A DNA stretch of 64,000 nucleotides. It comes from Leptolyngbyaceae cyanobacterium JSC-12 (GTDB taxonomy: Bacteria > Cyanobacteriota > Cyanobacteriia > Leptolyngbyales > Leptolyngbyaceae). The notes under the pieces are model-generated. The model had not been told where the DNA came from. It worked only from the letters and a program-made list of their open reading frames with translations, and made no database searches. Of this stretch, positions 57,274-64,000 are shown piece by piece; position 1 is the first letter of the stretch, and each line of letters opens with the position of its first letter. The DNA lies in contig CM001633.1 in NCBI GenBank assembly GCA_000309945.1, forward strand, positions 2,690,099-2,754,098, in the 5' to 3' direction. Both the position numbers and the translations under genes were made by a program.

Positions 57274-57891
57274 CTAGACAATCTGCTCCAGACACCGAAA
57301 ATCCTTTTCAACTTCTGCCCAGAGTGCTCGATTATGCGGATCGGTGCGGAGGGCTTTCTTCAGATACAGGCGAGCTTTATCAGGCTGGTGTTCCTGAATG
57401 CAATGCCGCCCCCACCGTTGATACACGATCGCCTGCCACTGAATTACTTCTGGATCATGGGGTAAGCGACGAGCCAATCCCTCAACCAATGCGATCGCTC
57501 TCGGAAACCGTTGCCCTCTTAGCAATTGCTGAAGTTGTTGATAAGAACTTGCCTTGAGCTGCTGCTCTAAGGGCGACAAATCGGGATTAATTTGCAGTTG
57601 AACTGGTTGTCGTGCCCTCTCTTGTGCAGCCTTAGAGGGGGTTGCCTGCCGAGAAGACATTGGAGACTTATGAACATAATCAGGGCGTTGCCCCAAGGCA
57701 GAGTCTGCCAGAGTATTGAGTAAAAACTTGTAGGCAGCAGTGATTTCAATAAACTTATCTTTTGCTCGCTGATCACCCGAGCTAACGTCAGGATGATACC
57801 GCCGTGCCAACTGACGATATGAGGCTTTGATGTCACGGAACGAAGCCCCAGATGGAAGTCCCAACACTCGATAACAATCAACAAGGTTCAT
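57274..57891 (-). CDS. J-domain protein with TPR-like C-terminus
   Basis: 205 residues from the ATG at 57891. The J domain has the HPD motif in YRQLARRYHPDVSSGDQRAK, which stimulates Hsp70. A Pro/Gln-rich linker follows, then a C-terminal region with TPR-like helices (AIALVEGLARRLPHDPEVIQ, QAIVYQRWGRHCIQEHQPDK, ARLYLKKALRTDPHNRALWA). The frame extends back to 57957, where it abuts the clpP stop. Last gene of the Clp operon, suggesting a link of chaperone and protease. Confidence 0.87.
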   Translation of the reverse strand: MNLVDCYRVLGLPSGASFRDIKASYRQLARRYHPDVSSGDQRAKDKFIEITAAYKFLLNTLADSALGQRPDYVHKSPMSSRQATPSKAAQERARQPVQLQINPDLSPLEQQLKASSYQQLQQLLRGQRFPRAIALVEGLARRLPHDPEVIQWQAIVYQRWGRHCIQEHQPDKARLYLKKALRTDPHNRALWAEVEKDFRCLEQIV

Positions 57892-57960
57892 GAAAAAGCG
57901 AAGGACAGAAGTATAAGAATTCTGCCATTGCTGAGCCAATTTAGTGAAGTATTGCAAGAA

Positions 57961-58560
57961 TTACTGCTGATTCATGGTTTCAATCACCTGATCAATCAAC
58001 CCATATTCCTTTGCTTCCTGAGCCGACATAAAGTAGTCGCGATCAGTATCTCGTTCAATTTTCTCTAGAGGTTGCCCAGTTCGCTCCGCCAGAATTTCGT
58101 TCAATTGTTGCCGAATCCGCAGAATCTCTCTAGCTTCAATTTCAATGTCCGTTGCCTGCCCACGACTACCACCCAGCGGTTGGTGAATCATAATTCGGGC
58201 ATGGGGAAGTGCCAGACGTTTCCCCTTACTACCAGCAGCTAACAAGAAGGCACCCATAGAGGCTGCTAACCCCACGCAGATAGTTACCACTTCAGATTTG
58301 ATGTGCTGCATGGTATCAAAAATTGCCATACCCGCCGTCACCGAACCGCCAGGTGAGTTGATATACAGGTAGATAGGTTTAGATTGGTCATCCGAGTCCA
58401 GATACAGGAGATACGCCACGATCGCATTGGCAATCCCATCATCAACTTCTTCAGATAGAAAAATAATTCGTTCCCGAAAGAGGCGTTCATAAATATTAAT
58501 CCACTGTTCGTAGCCCCCCCCTGGCAAACGGTAGGGCACGCTGGGAATACCAATAGGCAT
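57961..58560 (-). CDS. clpP: ATP-dependent Clp protease proteolytic subunit (active ClpP)
   Basis: Active serine peptidase subunit: catalytic Ser101 in [11 protein letters not shown] and His126 in [11 protein letters not shown], with the [15 protein letters not shown] acidic region. [21 protein letters not shown] is intact. 199 residues. In cyanobacteria the ClpP beside ClpR (ClpP3 type) forms a mixed ring with it. It follows two catalytically dead homologues in the same operon. Confidence 0.95.
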   Translation of the reverse strand: MPIGIPSVPYRLPGGGYEQWINIYERLFRERIIFLSEEVDDGIANAIVAYLLYLDSDDQSKPIYLYINSPGGSVTAGMAIFDTMQHIKSEVVTICVGLAASMGAFLLAAGSKGKRLALPHARIMIHQPLGGSRGQATDIEIEAREILRIRQQLNEILAERTGQPLEKIERDTDRDYFMSAQEAKEYGLIDQVIETMNQQ

Positions 58561-58642
58561 AAAGAAACTCCTTCTAAGATAGGGAATGAAATGGGGAGAT
58601 TAGAGATTGGGGTTAGGGAGGTGAGGAAAGGGGTGCTAGCAA

Positions 58643-59308
58643 TTAACGCAACACTGTTGCTGCCGGTAAAGAAGCTTTTTTCGAGCTTTCCAAGACATGA
58701 TCGATCAGCCCGTAATCTTTTGCCTGTTGTGGCGTCATATAAAATGTTCGATCCATGTCTCTGGCAATTTTTTCTACGGATTGCCCAGTGTTTTTTGCCA
58801 GAATATCCAGGATAAGGGATCGTTTAGCGATGACTTCCTGAGCGTTGACCTGAATGTCGCTAGCCTGTCCACGAGTTCCTGACAGGGTGTGGTTCAGCGC
58901 GATCATGGAGTGGGGCAGGCTGCCTCGCTTGCCTTTGGTGCCAGAAGACAGCAAGACGGCTGACATACCGATCGCCTGCCCCAGGCAGATTGTCACAATT
59001 TCAGACTTAACGTGCTGCATCGTGTCATAGATTGCCAAGCCTGCCGCTACAGACATTAACCCCACTGATTCATCGCTCATGCCTGCGGCAACGGGGTCAC
59101 CGTAAGAGTTGATGTAGATGTAAATTGGCTTGCTCTGGTCTTCGGAATCTAAATACAGCAGGGCAGATACCAGGGAATTTGCCAACCCAGCGGTAATTGG
59201 CTGATTCAAGAAGATGATCCGTTCTTGACTCAGGCGCGTGTAGATATTGACCCATTGCCAGTAAGGACTGCCAGGGAGGTTGTACGGAACACGCATAATT
59301 TCATCCAT
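58643..59308 (-). CDS. Clp protease-like subunit, catalytic residues missing
   Basis: ClpP homologue (221 residues) in which the catalytic Ser is Gly114 (GQAIGMSAVLL in place of GxAASMGA) and the catalytic His is Asn139 (SMIALNHTLSG). There is also an insertion of about 12 residues (SDESVGLMSVAA) near the handle helix region. The fold and C-terminal DRTFYMTPQQAKDYGLID are kept. It is therefore a second ClpR-like, structural subunit beside true ClpR. ATG at 59308. Confidence 0.9.
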   Translation of the reverse strand: MDEIMRVPYNLPGSPYWQWVNIYTRLSQERIIFLNQPITAGLANSLVSALLYLDSEDQSKPIYIYINSYGDPVAAGMSDESVGLMSVAAGLAIYDTMQHVKSEIVTICLGQAIGMSAVLLSSGTKGKRGSLPHSMIALNHTLSGTRGQASDIQVNAQEVIAKRSLILDILAKNTGQSVEKIARDMDRTFYMTPQQAKDYGLIDHVLESSKKASLPAATVLR

Positions 59309-59326
59309 AGGGCAATCCTTTGTTGC

Positions 59327-60013
59327 TTATGTCAAGGCAGGAATTTGTTTAGGCAAGTCTTTTGTACTTTCCAACACCCGATCGATGAGACCATATTCCT
59401 TCGCTTGTTGCGGTGTCATGTAGAACATGCGATCAGTGTCTTTGGCGATCTTCTCGGGTGGCTGTCCAGTGTTTTGCGACAGAATATCGAGCGTAGCCTG
59501 TTTATTTGCCAGCACTTCTTTTGCCCGAATTTGGATGTCAGTGGCTTGACTGCGACCCATACCCATACGGGGCTGATTCAGTACAATTGTGGCGTGGGGG
59601 AGGCTGGCACGAAATCCTTTCGTACCAGCAGACAAAATCATTGCAGCAGTTCCCATTGCCTGCCCAATGCAAATGGTGTGAACTGGAGGCTTGACATAGT
59701 TGATTGTGTCGCAGATGGCAAAGGCTTCTGTTTCTTGACCGATCGCATCGCCTGTGTACCAGGACGTTCCCGTTGAGTTGATGTAGAAAAAGATAGGTTT
59801 TTCGGGATCGTTGAACTGGAGATAAAGCAGTTGAGCAATGATCAGCTTGGTCACATCGACCCCAAGCTGACGCTTGAAATCATCCGATGAAACAAGAGGC
59901 AACCCCAAATAGATGATTCGCTCCTTTAACAGCAAGGAGGGTAAATCTGGGGGCGGAGTTCTATAGTATGCGTCTCCATAGTAAGGAGATTGAGCAGCCT
60001 GAATCGGTGACAT
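59327..60013 (-). CDS. clpR: ClpR, inactive Clp proteolytic subunit
   Basis: 228 residues from the ATG at 60013 (a TTG at 60037 would add eight). The N-terminus SPYYGDAYYRTPPPDLPSLL is the usual cyanobacterial ClpR start. The catalytic Ser is replaced by Gly121 (GQAMGTAAMIL) and His by Asn146 (PHATIVLNQPR). ClpR forms mixed heptamers with ClpP3. First gene of the clpR / ClpR-like / clpP / J-domain operon, spacing 18 bp to the next gene. Confidence 0.93.
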   Translation of the reverse strand: MSPIQAAQSPYYGDAYYRTPPPDLPSLLLKERIIYLGLPLVSSDDFKRQLGVDVTKLIIAQLLYLQFNDPEKPIFFYINSTGTSWYTGDAIGQETEAFAICDTINYVKPPVHTICIGQAMGTAAMILSAGTKGFRASLPHATIVLNQPRMGMGRSQATDIQIRAKEVLANKQATLDILSQNTGQPPEKIAKDTDRMFYMTPQQAKEYGLIDRVLESTKDLPKQIPALT

Positions 60014-60187
60014 AGTGATTGGTGTTGGTTGAAACAAAAGCGCTGTCTATTCATAGTAGCGTGACACGGGGAATGGAGAATGGGGTAGGAGGTAGGGATC
60101 ACCGCTATCCTGAAATAGGGTGGCGGAGCAAGTGGGGTGACGGGTGAATCAGTTTACTACGTTGTTAAGAGCGAGGATGGGTTGCTC

Positions 60188-61426
60188 ATGAGAGTTGGAT
60201 TGGAGTTTGCCCTCAGTGATGCCAGTGTGGATGCGAGTCAGGCAATGAGTCAGCGTCAATTGTCAGTATCAATTTCTGCGATCGCAGATGACACGAGTTC
60301 CTCTGCTCCGCTGAACCTGTGCTTAATTTTGGATCACAGCGGTTCTATGAGTGGGCGACCCATGGAAACAGTGCGAGAAGCAGCCCAGCGATTGGTAGAT
60401 CGACTGTCCTTGGGCGATCGCATCTCGATCGTTGGGTTTAATCATCAGGCGAAAGTTTTGCTCCCTAATCAAGAACTGGAAAACCCCGCCAGTGTGAAGT
60501 TGCAAATCAATCAACTCAAGGCAAGTGGCGGCACCGCGATCGATGAAGGGATTCGCTTAGGCATTGAAGAACTGGCAAAAGGGAAGCAGGGAGCGATTTC
60601 TCAAGGTTTTGTGCTAACCGATGGCGAAAATGAACACGGTGATAACAATCGCTGCCTGAAGCTCGCAAAACTGGCTGCCGATTATAACCTCACTATGAAT
60701 ACGCTCGGCTTTGGTGACTCGTGGAATCAAGATGTGCTGGAAAGCATTGCCGATGCAGGTGGCGGCACTATGGCATACATCCAGCAACCAGAGCAAGCAG
60801 TGGAAGAATTTGGGCGATTGTTTAGCCGTCTGCAATCAGTCGGGCTAACCAATGGCTATCTGATGATTACCCTCCCCCCCCAAGCACGCCTTGCTGAACT
60901 GAAACCAATTGCCCAAGTTGCCCCTGACACCATTGAACTTCCGGTGATTCAGGAAGGGAATCAGTTGATTGTGCGCCTGGGTGATTTGATGGTGGACACA
61001 CCTCGTGTTGTGCTAATCAACCTTTACCTGAGTCAAATGCCAGTGGGGCAACACGCGATCGCTCAACTTCAGGTACGCTACGACGATCCTGCGACCCATG
61101 CCGAAGGGTTACTCTCCGAAACGCTCTCAGTTTATGCCGATTACGTCAGCAACTTCCAGCCTGTTACCGACCCACAAGTGCAGCAGCACATTCTAGCACT
61201 GGCAAAATATCGCCAAACTCAAATTGCCGAAAACAAGTTGAAGCAGGGGGACATGGGCGGAGCCGTGACGATGCTACAGACCGCTGCCAAAACCGCCTTG
61301 CAAATGGGTGATCAGGAAGCTGCCACCATTTTGCAAAACACTGCTACCCGTCTGCAATCCGGTGAGGAATTGACTGAGCGTGATCGCAAAAAGACCCGCA
61401 TGGTCTCCAAAACCACCCTTCAATAA
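60188..61426 (+). CDS. von Willebrand factor A domain protein
   Basis: 412 residues from the ATG at 60188 (MRVGLEFALSDAS), the family-like start; a GTG at 60137 is possible. The VWA domain carries an intact MIDAS motif DHSGSMSG, then KASGGTAIDEG and VLTDGENEHGD. It is followed by a beta region and a helical tail with GGAVTMLQTAAKTALQMGD. Soluble and probably a scaffold protein; partner unknown. Stands alone, with relics downstream. Confidence 0.85.
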   Translation: MRVGLEFALSDASVDASQAMSQRQLSVSISAIADDTSSSAPLNLCLILDHSGSMSGRPMETVREAAQRLVDRLSLGDRISIVGFNHQAKVLLPNQELENPASVKLQINQLKASGGTAIDEGIRLGIEELAKGKQGAISQGFVLTDGENEHGDNNRCLKLAKLAADYNLTMNTLGFGDSWNQDVLESIADAGGGTMAYIQQPEQAVEEFGRLFSRLQSVGLTNGYLMITLPPQARLAELKPIAQVAPDTIELPVIQEGNQLIVRLGDLMVDTPRVVLINLYLSQMPVGQHAIAQLQVRYDDPATHAEGLLSETLSVYADYVSNFQPVTDPQVQQHILALAKYRQTQIAENKLKQGDMGGAVTMLQTAAKTALQMGDQEAATILQNTATRLQSGEELTERDRKKTRMVSKTTLQ

Positions 61427-61465
61427 CCAAACACACAACCTTCGAGAAGGGAATCCAGTTCCATA

Positions 61466-61612
61466 GAGGAAGAAAACGAACTCATTTGCGGCAAAATTGA
61501 TTTGCTGGTTCTACACCAAAATCTGTAGATTATCGCGCTCGAAGCAAAACGCCAAAGCTTGAACGTAACAACGGAGATCCTGCAAGATCAATTCGCCCAT
61601 TATCAGCAATAG
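61466..61612 (+). pseudogene. Relic of a type I restriction (HsdR-like) or related nuclease gene
   Basis: In one frame, EEENELICGKIDLLVLHQNL is followed by a TAG stop, then IIALEAKRQSLNVTTEILQD, then a second stop. The pattern (GKIDLLVL... ALEAKR) matches the N-terminal nuclease core D...ExK of type I restriction subunit R-type proteins. No start and no downstream domain remain, so this is a fragment with an in-frame stop. The rest of the 61427-61738 gap holds nothing else. Confidence 0.65.
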
Positions 61613-61738
61613 CCTATCGCAATACCCTCAACCTGCTCTCCAGGAATTTAGGCTGAATGCTGAACTTCCTTCGCTTGAAAGGATTAAACTGGGAGTACAA
61701 TCGCACTCATCCATGTTCACCATTGTCAGGAATCAAGT

Positions 61739-62527
61739 ATGGAGTCGCTTATTGCCATCGCTACCCTTGCAATTATTGGCTACATGATCGGTTCCGTTAA
61801 AGTCATTAATCAGGGTTACGAAGGACTGGTTGAACGGCTCGGACGCTATCAGCGCTCCCTCAAACCAGGACTCAATTTTGTCGTGCCCTTGCTGGACACC
61901 GTGCTGGTAGAAACCACCCGTGAACAGTTGCTTGATATTGAGCCGCAGTCGGCAATTACACGAGATAACGTTACGATCACCGTTAATGCAGTGCTTTATT
62001 GGAAGATTCTGGATGTGCAAAAGGCATACTACGCCATCGAAAATTTGGAAGAAGCGCTAAAAAGTTTGGTGTTAACCACCCTCCGATCAGAAATTGGACA
62101 GATGGATCTGCGGGAAACCGTTTCATCCCGCAACAAAATCAACCAGGCATTGCTGAAAGAATTAGATCATGCCACTGAACCGTGGGGCGTGAAGGTTATC
62201 CGCGTAGAGGTGCAAGAAATTAAGCTCTCTGCCACTCTGGAAAAATCTCTAGAAACTGAGCGGGCAGCCGAAAGTGAACGCCGCGCCCAAATTTCCAAGA
62301 CAGAGGGCATGGTGGAATCGATCCGGCGAATCTCAAAAGCACTGAAAGAAGACAAGGACAATACCGCTCCCATTTTGCGCTACTTGCTGGCTCAGCAATA
62401 TGTGGAAGCCAACTTTGAGCTTGGAAAAAGCGAGAACTCCAAGATTCTATTCATGAATCCTCAAAGTCTAACCGAAGCCATCAGTGAGATGATTGGGCAT
62501 GATCAGAATGAGGGAGGAGTGAAGTAG
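61739..62527 (+). CDS. SPFH/band 7 (stomatin-like) protein
   Basis: 262 residues: an N-terminal membrane helix, then the band 7 domain (VKVINQGYEGLVERLGRYQR, SAITRDNVTITVNAVLYWKI) and a coiled-coil C-terminus (ATLEKSLETERAAESERRAQ, ISKTEGMVESIRRISKALKE). A stomatin/paraslipin-type membrane scaffold. No NfeD partner gene is adjacent. Convergent with folP, 4 bp apart. Confidence 0.9.
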   Translation: MESLIAIATLAIIGYMIGSVKVINQGYEGLVERLGRYQRSLKPGLNFVVPLLDTVLVETTREQLLDIEPQSAITRDNVTITVNAVLYWKILDVQKAYYAIENLEEALKSLVLTTLRSEIGQMDLRETVSSRNKINQALLKELDHATEPWGVKVIRVEVQEIKLSATLEKSLETERAAESERRAQISKTEGMVESIRRISKALKEDKDNTAPILRYLLAQQYVEANFELGKSENSKILFMNPQSLTEAISEMIGHDQNEGGVK

Positions 62528-62531
62528 ACCT

Positions 62532-63380
62532 TTATCTCCAAATTGCATCGGCAACCCGGCACACATCGTACATTTCACGAACATCATGGATACGGAGGAT
62601 GTCGCTATGGGCAGCGATCGCAGCACAGCAGGTAGCCGCTGTTCCCCATACGCGCTTTTGCGGGTCGGGTTGATCCAGAATGTGCCCAATGAAGCTTTTA
62701 CGGGATGTGCCGACCAAAATGGGACAACCAAGGCTGCGGAAATCTGGCAAGCGACGCAAAATTTCCAGGTTTTGATCATAGGTTTTGGCAAACCCAATGC
62801 CAGGGTCGATCGCGATCTTGTGGCGAGCAACTCCAGCGGCAATCGCGGCATCAATCCGTTGCTTTAAGAACTCTAATAATTCTCCAATCAAATCTTCATA
62901 ATCGGTCAATTGCTGCATGGTTTGGGGCGTACCGCGAATGTGCATTAGCACAATTGGCACTTGCAAGACAGCTACCGTGGTAAGCATCTCCGGATCATAG
63001 GTTGCGCCAGAGATATCGTTAATCAGGTCGGCACCTGCCGCGATCGCCGCTTGAGCCACAGCAGCACGGGTTGTATCTACTGAAATGGGAATATCGGTTT
63101 CCTGGCGAATTGCCTGAATAACAGGGATAACCCGCTCAAGTTCTGCTTCCAGTGAAATCGTTTCTGCCTTTGGGCGAGTCGATTGTCCACCAATGTCAAG
63201 AATATCTGCCCCTGATTCAATCAGGTAGCGAGCCTGCATGAGTGCTGTTTGAGGGGTATCATACTGACCACCGTCGCTAAAGCTATCTGGCGTAACGTTC
63301 AAAATCCCCATCAGGTAAGTGCGCTGCCCCCAGACAAAGGTGCGATCGCGAAGTGTCCACGAAGACAAGGTTGATATCAT
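62532..63380 (-). CDS. folP: Dihydropteroate synthase
   Basis: Folate pathway enzyme that condenses pABA with dihydropterin pyrophosphate. Motifs: MGILNVTPDSFSDGG, DIGGQSTRPKAETIS, DTTRAAVAQAAIAAGADLIN, and ILVGTSRKSFIGHIL. 282 residues from the ATG at 63380 (a TTG at 63392 would add four). No tpiA or other partner gene is adjacent downstream, although tpiA and folP are neighbours in many cyanobacteria. Confidence 0.95.
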   Translation of the reverse strand: MISTLSSWTLRDRTFVWGQRTYLMGILNVTPDSFSDGGQYDTPQTALMQARYLIESGADILDIGGQSTRPKAETISLEAELERVIPVIQAIRQETDIPISVDTTRAAVAQAAIAAGADLINDISGATYDPEMLTTVAVLQVPIVLMHIRGTPQTMQQLTDYEDLIGELLEFLKQRIDAAIAAGVARHKIAIDPGIGFAKTYDQNLEILRRLPDFRSLGCPILVGTSRKSFIGHILDQPDPQKRVWGTAATCCAAIAAHSDILRIHDVREMYDVCRVADAIWR

Positions 63381-63549
63381 TCTGCTTCTCAATGGGTCGA
63401 GAGTTTAGAAAATTTTTGGGAACAATAATTCTAAATCATTGCTCTACCCCTTGTTGATGCCATCGGCGGCTGAGTATCTCAACCAGCCTCGACCCAGAAA
63501 ATGCTTTTCCAGTAAGCTATCGAAACTCCCCTCTTATCGAGCGACACCC

Positions 63550-63888
63550 ATGCCAAATTTGCTGAAACGGCTTCCAACCCAAGGCATTTTAGTGGGATTG
63601 TTTCTTCTGTTCACGCTGCCATTTGGGGTTGTCCTTAATCGTTTAGTTGCTGAAATTGGCACCAGCATTGAGTTTGCAGCAAAAGAGCAAAAGGGGGTGG
63701 AATATAACCAGGGGTTACGTCAATTGTTGGCAGAACTGATCAAGCAACAACAATTGAGTCAGGAATATCTAACGGGTCAAACTGAGCTAGCAGCATCACT
63801 TCGAAATCAGACCCTAGAAGTAGAGCAGGCAATTCAATCAGTAGACGCAATCGATGCCAGACTGGGGCAAGCCCTGAACGTGAGCGAT
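63550..63888 (+). pseudogene. Sensor/chemotaxis-like gene interrupted by an insertion sequence
   Basis: ATG at 63550. The first 113 codons encode a membrane-anchored sensory N-terminus: a signal-anchor helix (GILVGLFLLFTLPFGVVLNR), then RLVAEIGTSIEFAAKEQKGV and a helical stretch resembling the periplasmic part of methyl-accepting or nitrate-sensing-type proteins. At 63889 the sequence turns into the left end of the same insertion sequence as at 46652, and the frame runs into a stop at 63952-63954. The remainder of the gene lies beyond the window. Confidence 0.8.
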
Positions 63889-64000
63889 CACAACTTGGCA
63901 AGTTACCGAAGTAGAAAAAACGATCGCCAATCAACTGGGGAGGAGAGCTTGTAAAATCTGTTCATTTTGTATGTCCGTGAGAACATCGCGTCACAATGAA
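63889..64000 (-). mobile_element. Second copy of the insertion sequence (left end, truncated by window)
   Basis: Matches the left end of the element at 46652 for all 112 visible bases except one extra T in the run at 63965-63968 (three T in the first copy, 46728-46730). Same orientation as copy 1. The extra base turns the last codons of the transposase to Lys-stop after HGHT, removing the last 11 residues. The element continues beyond the window. Confidence 0.92.

Overview
The window is a piece of a cyanobacterial chromosome. The evidence is chlB (light-independent protochlorophyllide reductase), a PII protein with the cyanobacterial Ser49 region, a CpcS/CpeS-type phycobiliprotein lyase, catalytically dead ClpR subunits beside ClpP, a TxlA/HCF164-like thioredoxin, and very frequent HIP1-type GCGATCGC octamers. 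No heterocyst or nitrogenase genes are present. A non-heterocystous filamentous lineage is plausible, but the species cannot be named from sequence alone. Gene density is high: several convergent pairs overlap at their 3' ends (queC/ugpC-like, recQ/SNF2, rlmN/zinc ribbon) and several operon neighbours share ATGA or TAATG junctions.

Layout. 0-2.9 kb: polyamine-type ABC importer (PotD, PotB, PotC). 2.9-7 kb: DUF4333 lipoprotein, HpxZ/AtzH-like protein, unknown conserved gene, queF, coiled-coil membrane protein, glnB with a strong terminator. 7-11.2 kb: orphan ABC ATPase with a membrane partner, DUF4079 protein, endonuclease V, membrane protein, queC. 11.2-15.7 kb: MalK/UgpC-type ATPase, a decayed LysR gene, VOC protein, 5-formyl-THF cyclo-ligase, RecQ-like helicase. 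15.6-24 kb: SNF2 helicase, pnp, phycobiliprotein lyase, rlmN, mini zinc ribbon. 24-30 kb: ExbB/ExbD, two exported unknowns, a betaine/choline-type ABC ATPase and permease, PIN-TRAM protein. 30-41.6 kb: hemW, TxlA-like thioredoxin, degenerate histidine kinase joined to tsaC, a 1298-aa hybrid kinase, chlB, APC permease. 41.7-46.6 kb: a very acidic PRC-barrel/DUF2382-like protein with a small relative, KDPG aldolase, L,D-transpeptidase. 46.65-48.1 kb: a complete 1456-bp insertion sequence with 7-bp target duplication. 48.2-57 kb: tRNA-Arg(UCU), several cyanobacterial unknowns, a four-unit internally repeated protein, lgt, cobM, a lone GvpF/L protein, an anti-sigma-type ATPase. 57.3-60 kb: a Clp operon (two inactive ClpR-type subunits, active ClpP, J-domain/TPR protein). 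60-64 kb: VWA protein, nuclease relic, SPFH protein, folP, and a sensor-like gene cut by a second copy of the same insertion sequence at the window edge.

Most genes are housekeeping or widely conserved cyanobacterial genes: translation and tRNA modification (queF, queC, tsaC, rlmN, tRNA-Arg), RNA decay (pnp), proteostasis (Clp operon), cofactors (cobM, folP, hemW, chlB), and transport. The accessory signal lies in the two IS copies, three gene relics, low-complexity insertions inside conserved genes, and a few unusual repeat or acidic proteins. No CRISPR array, phage, integrative element or clear defence island was seen.
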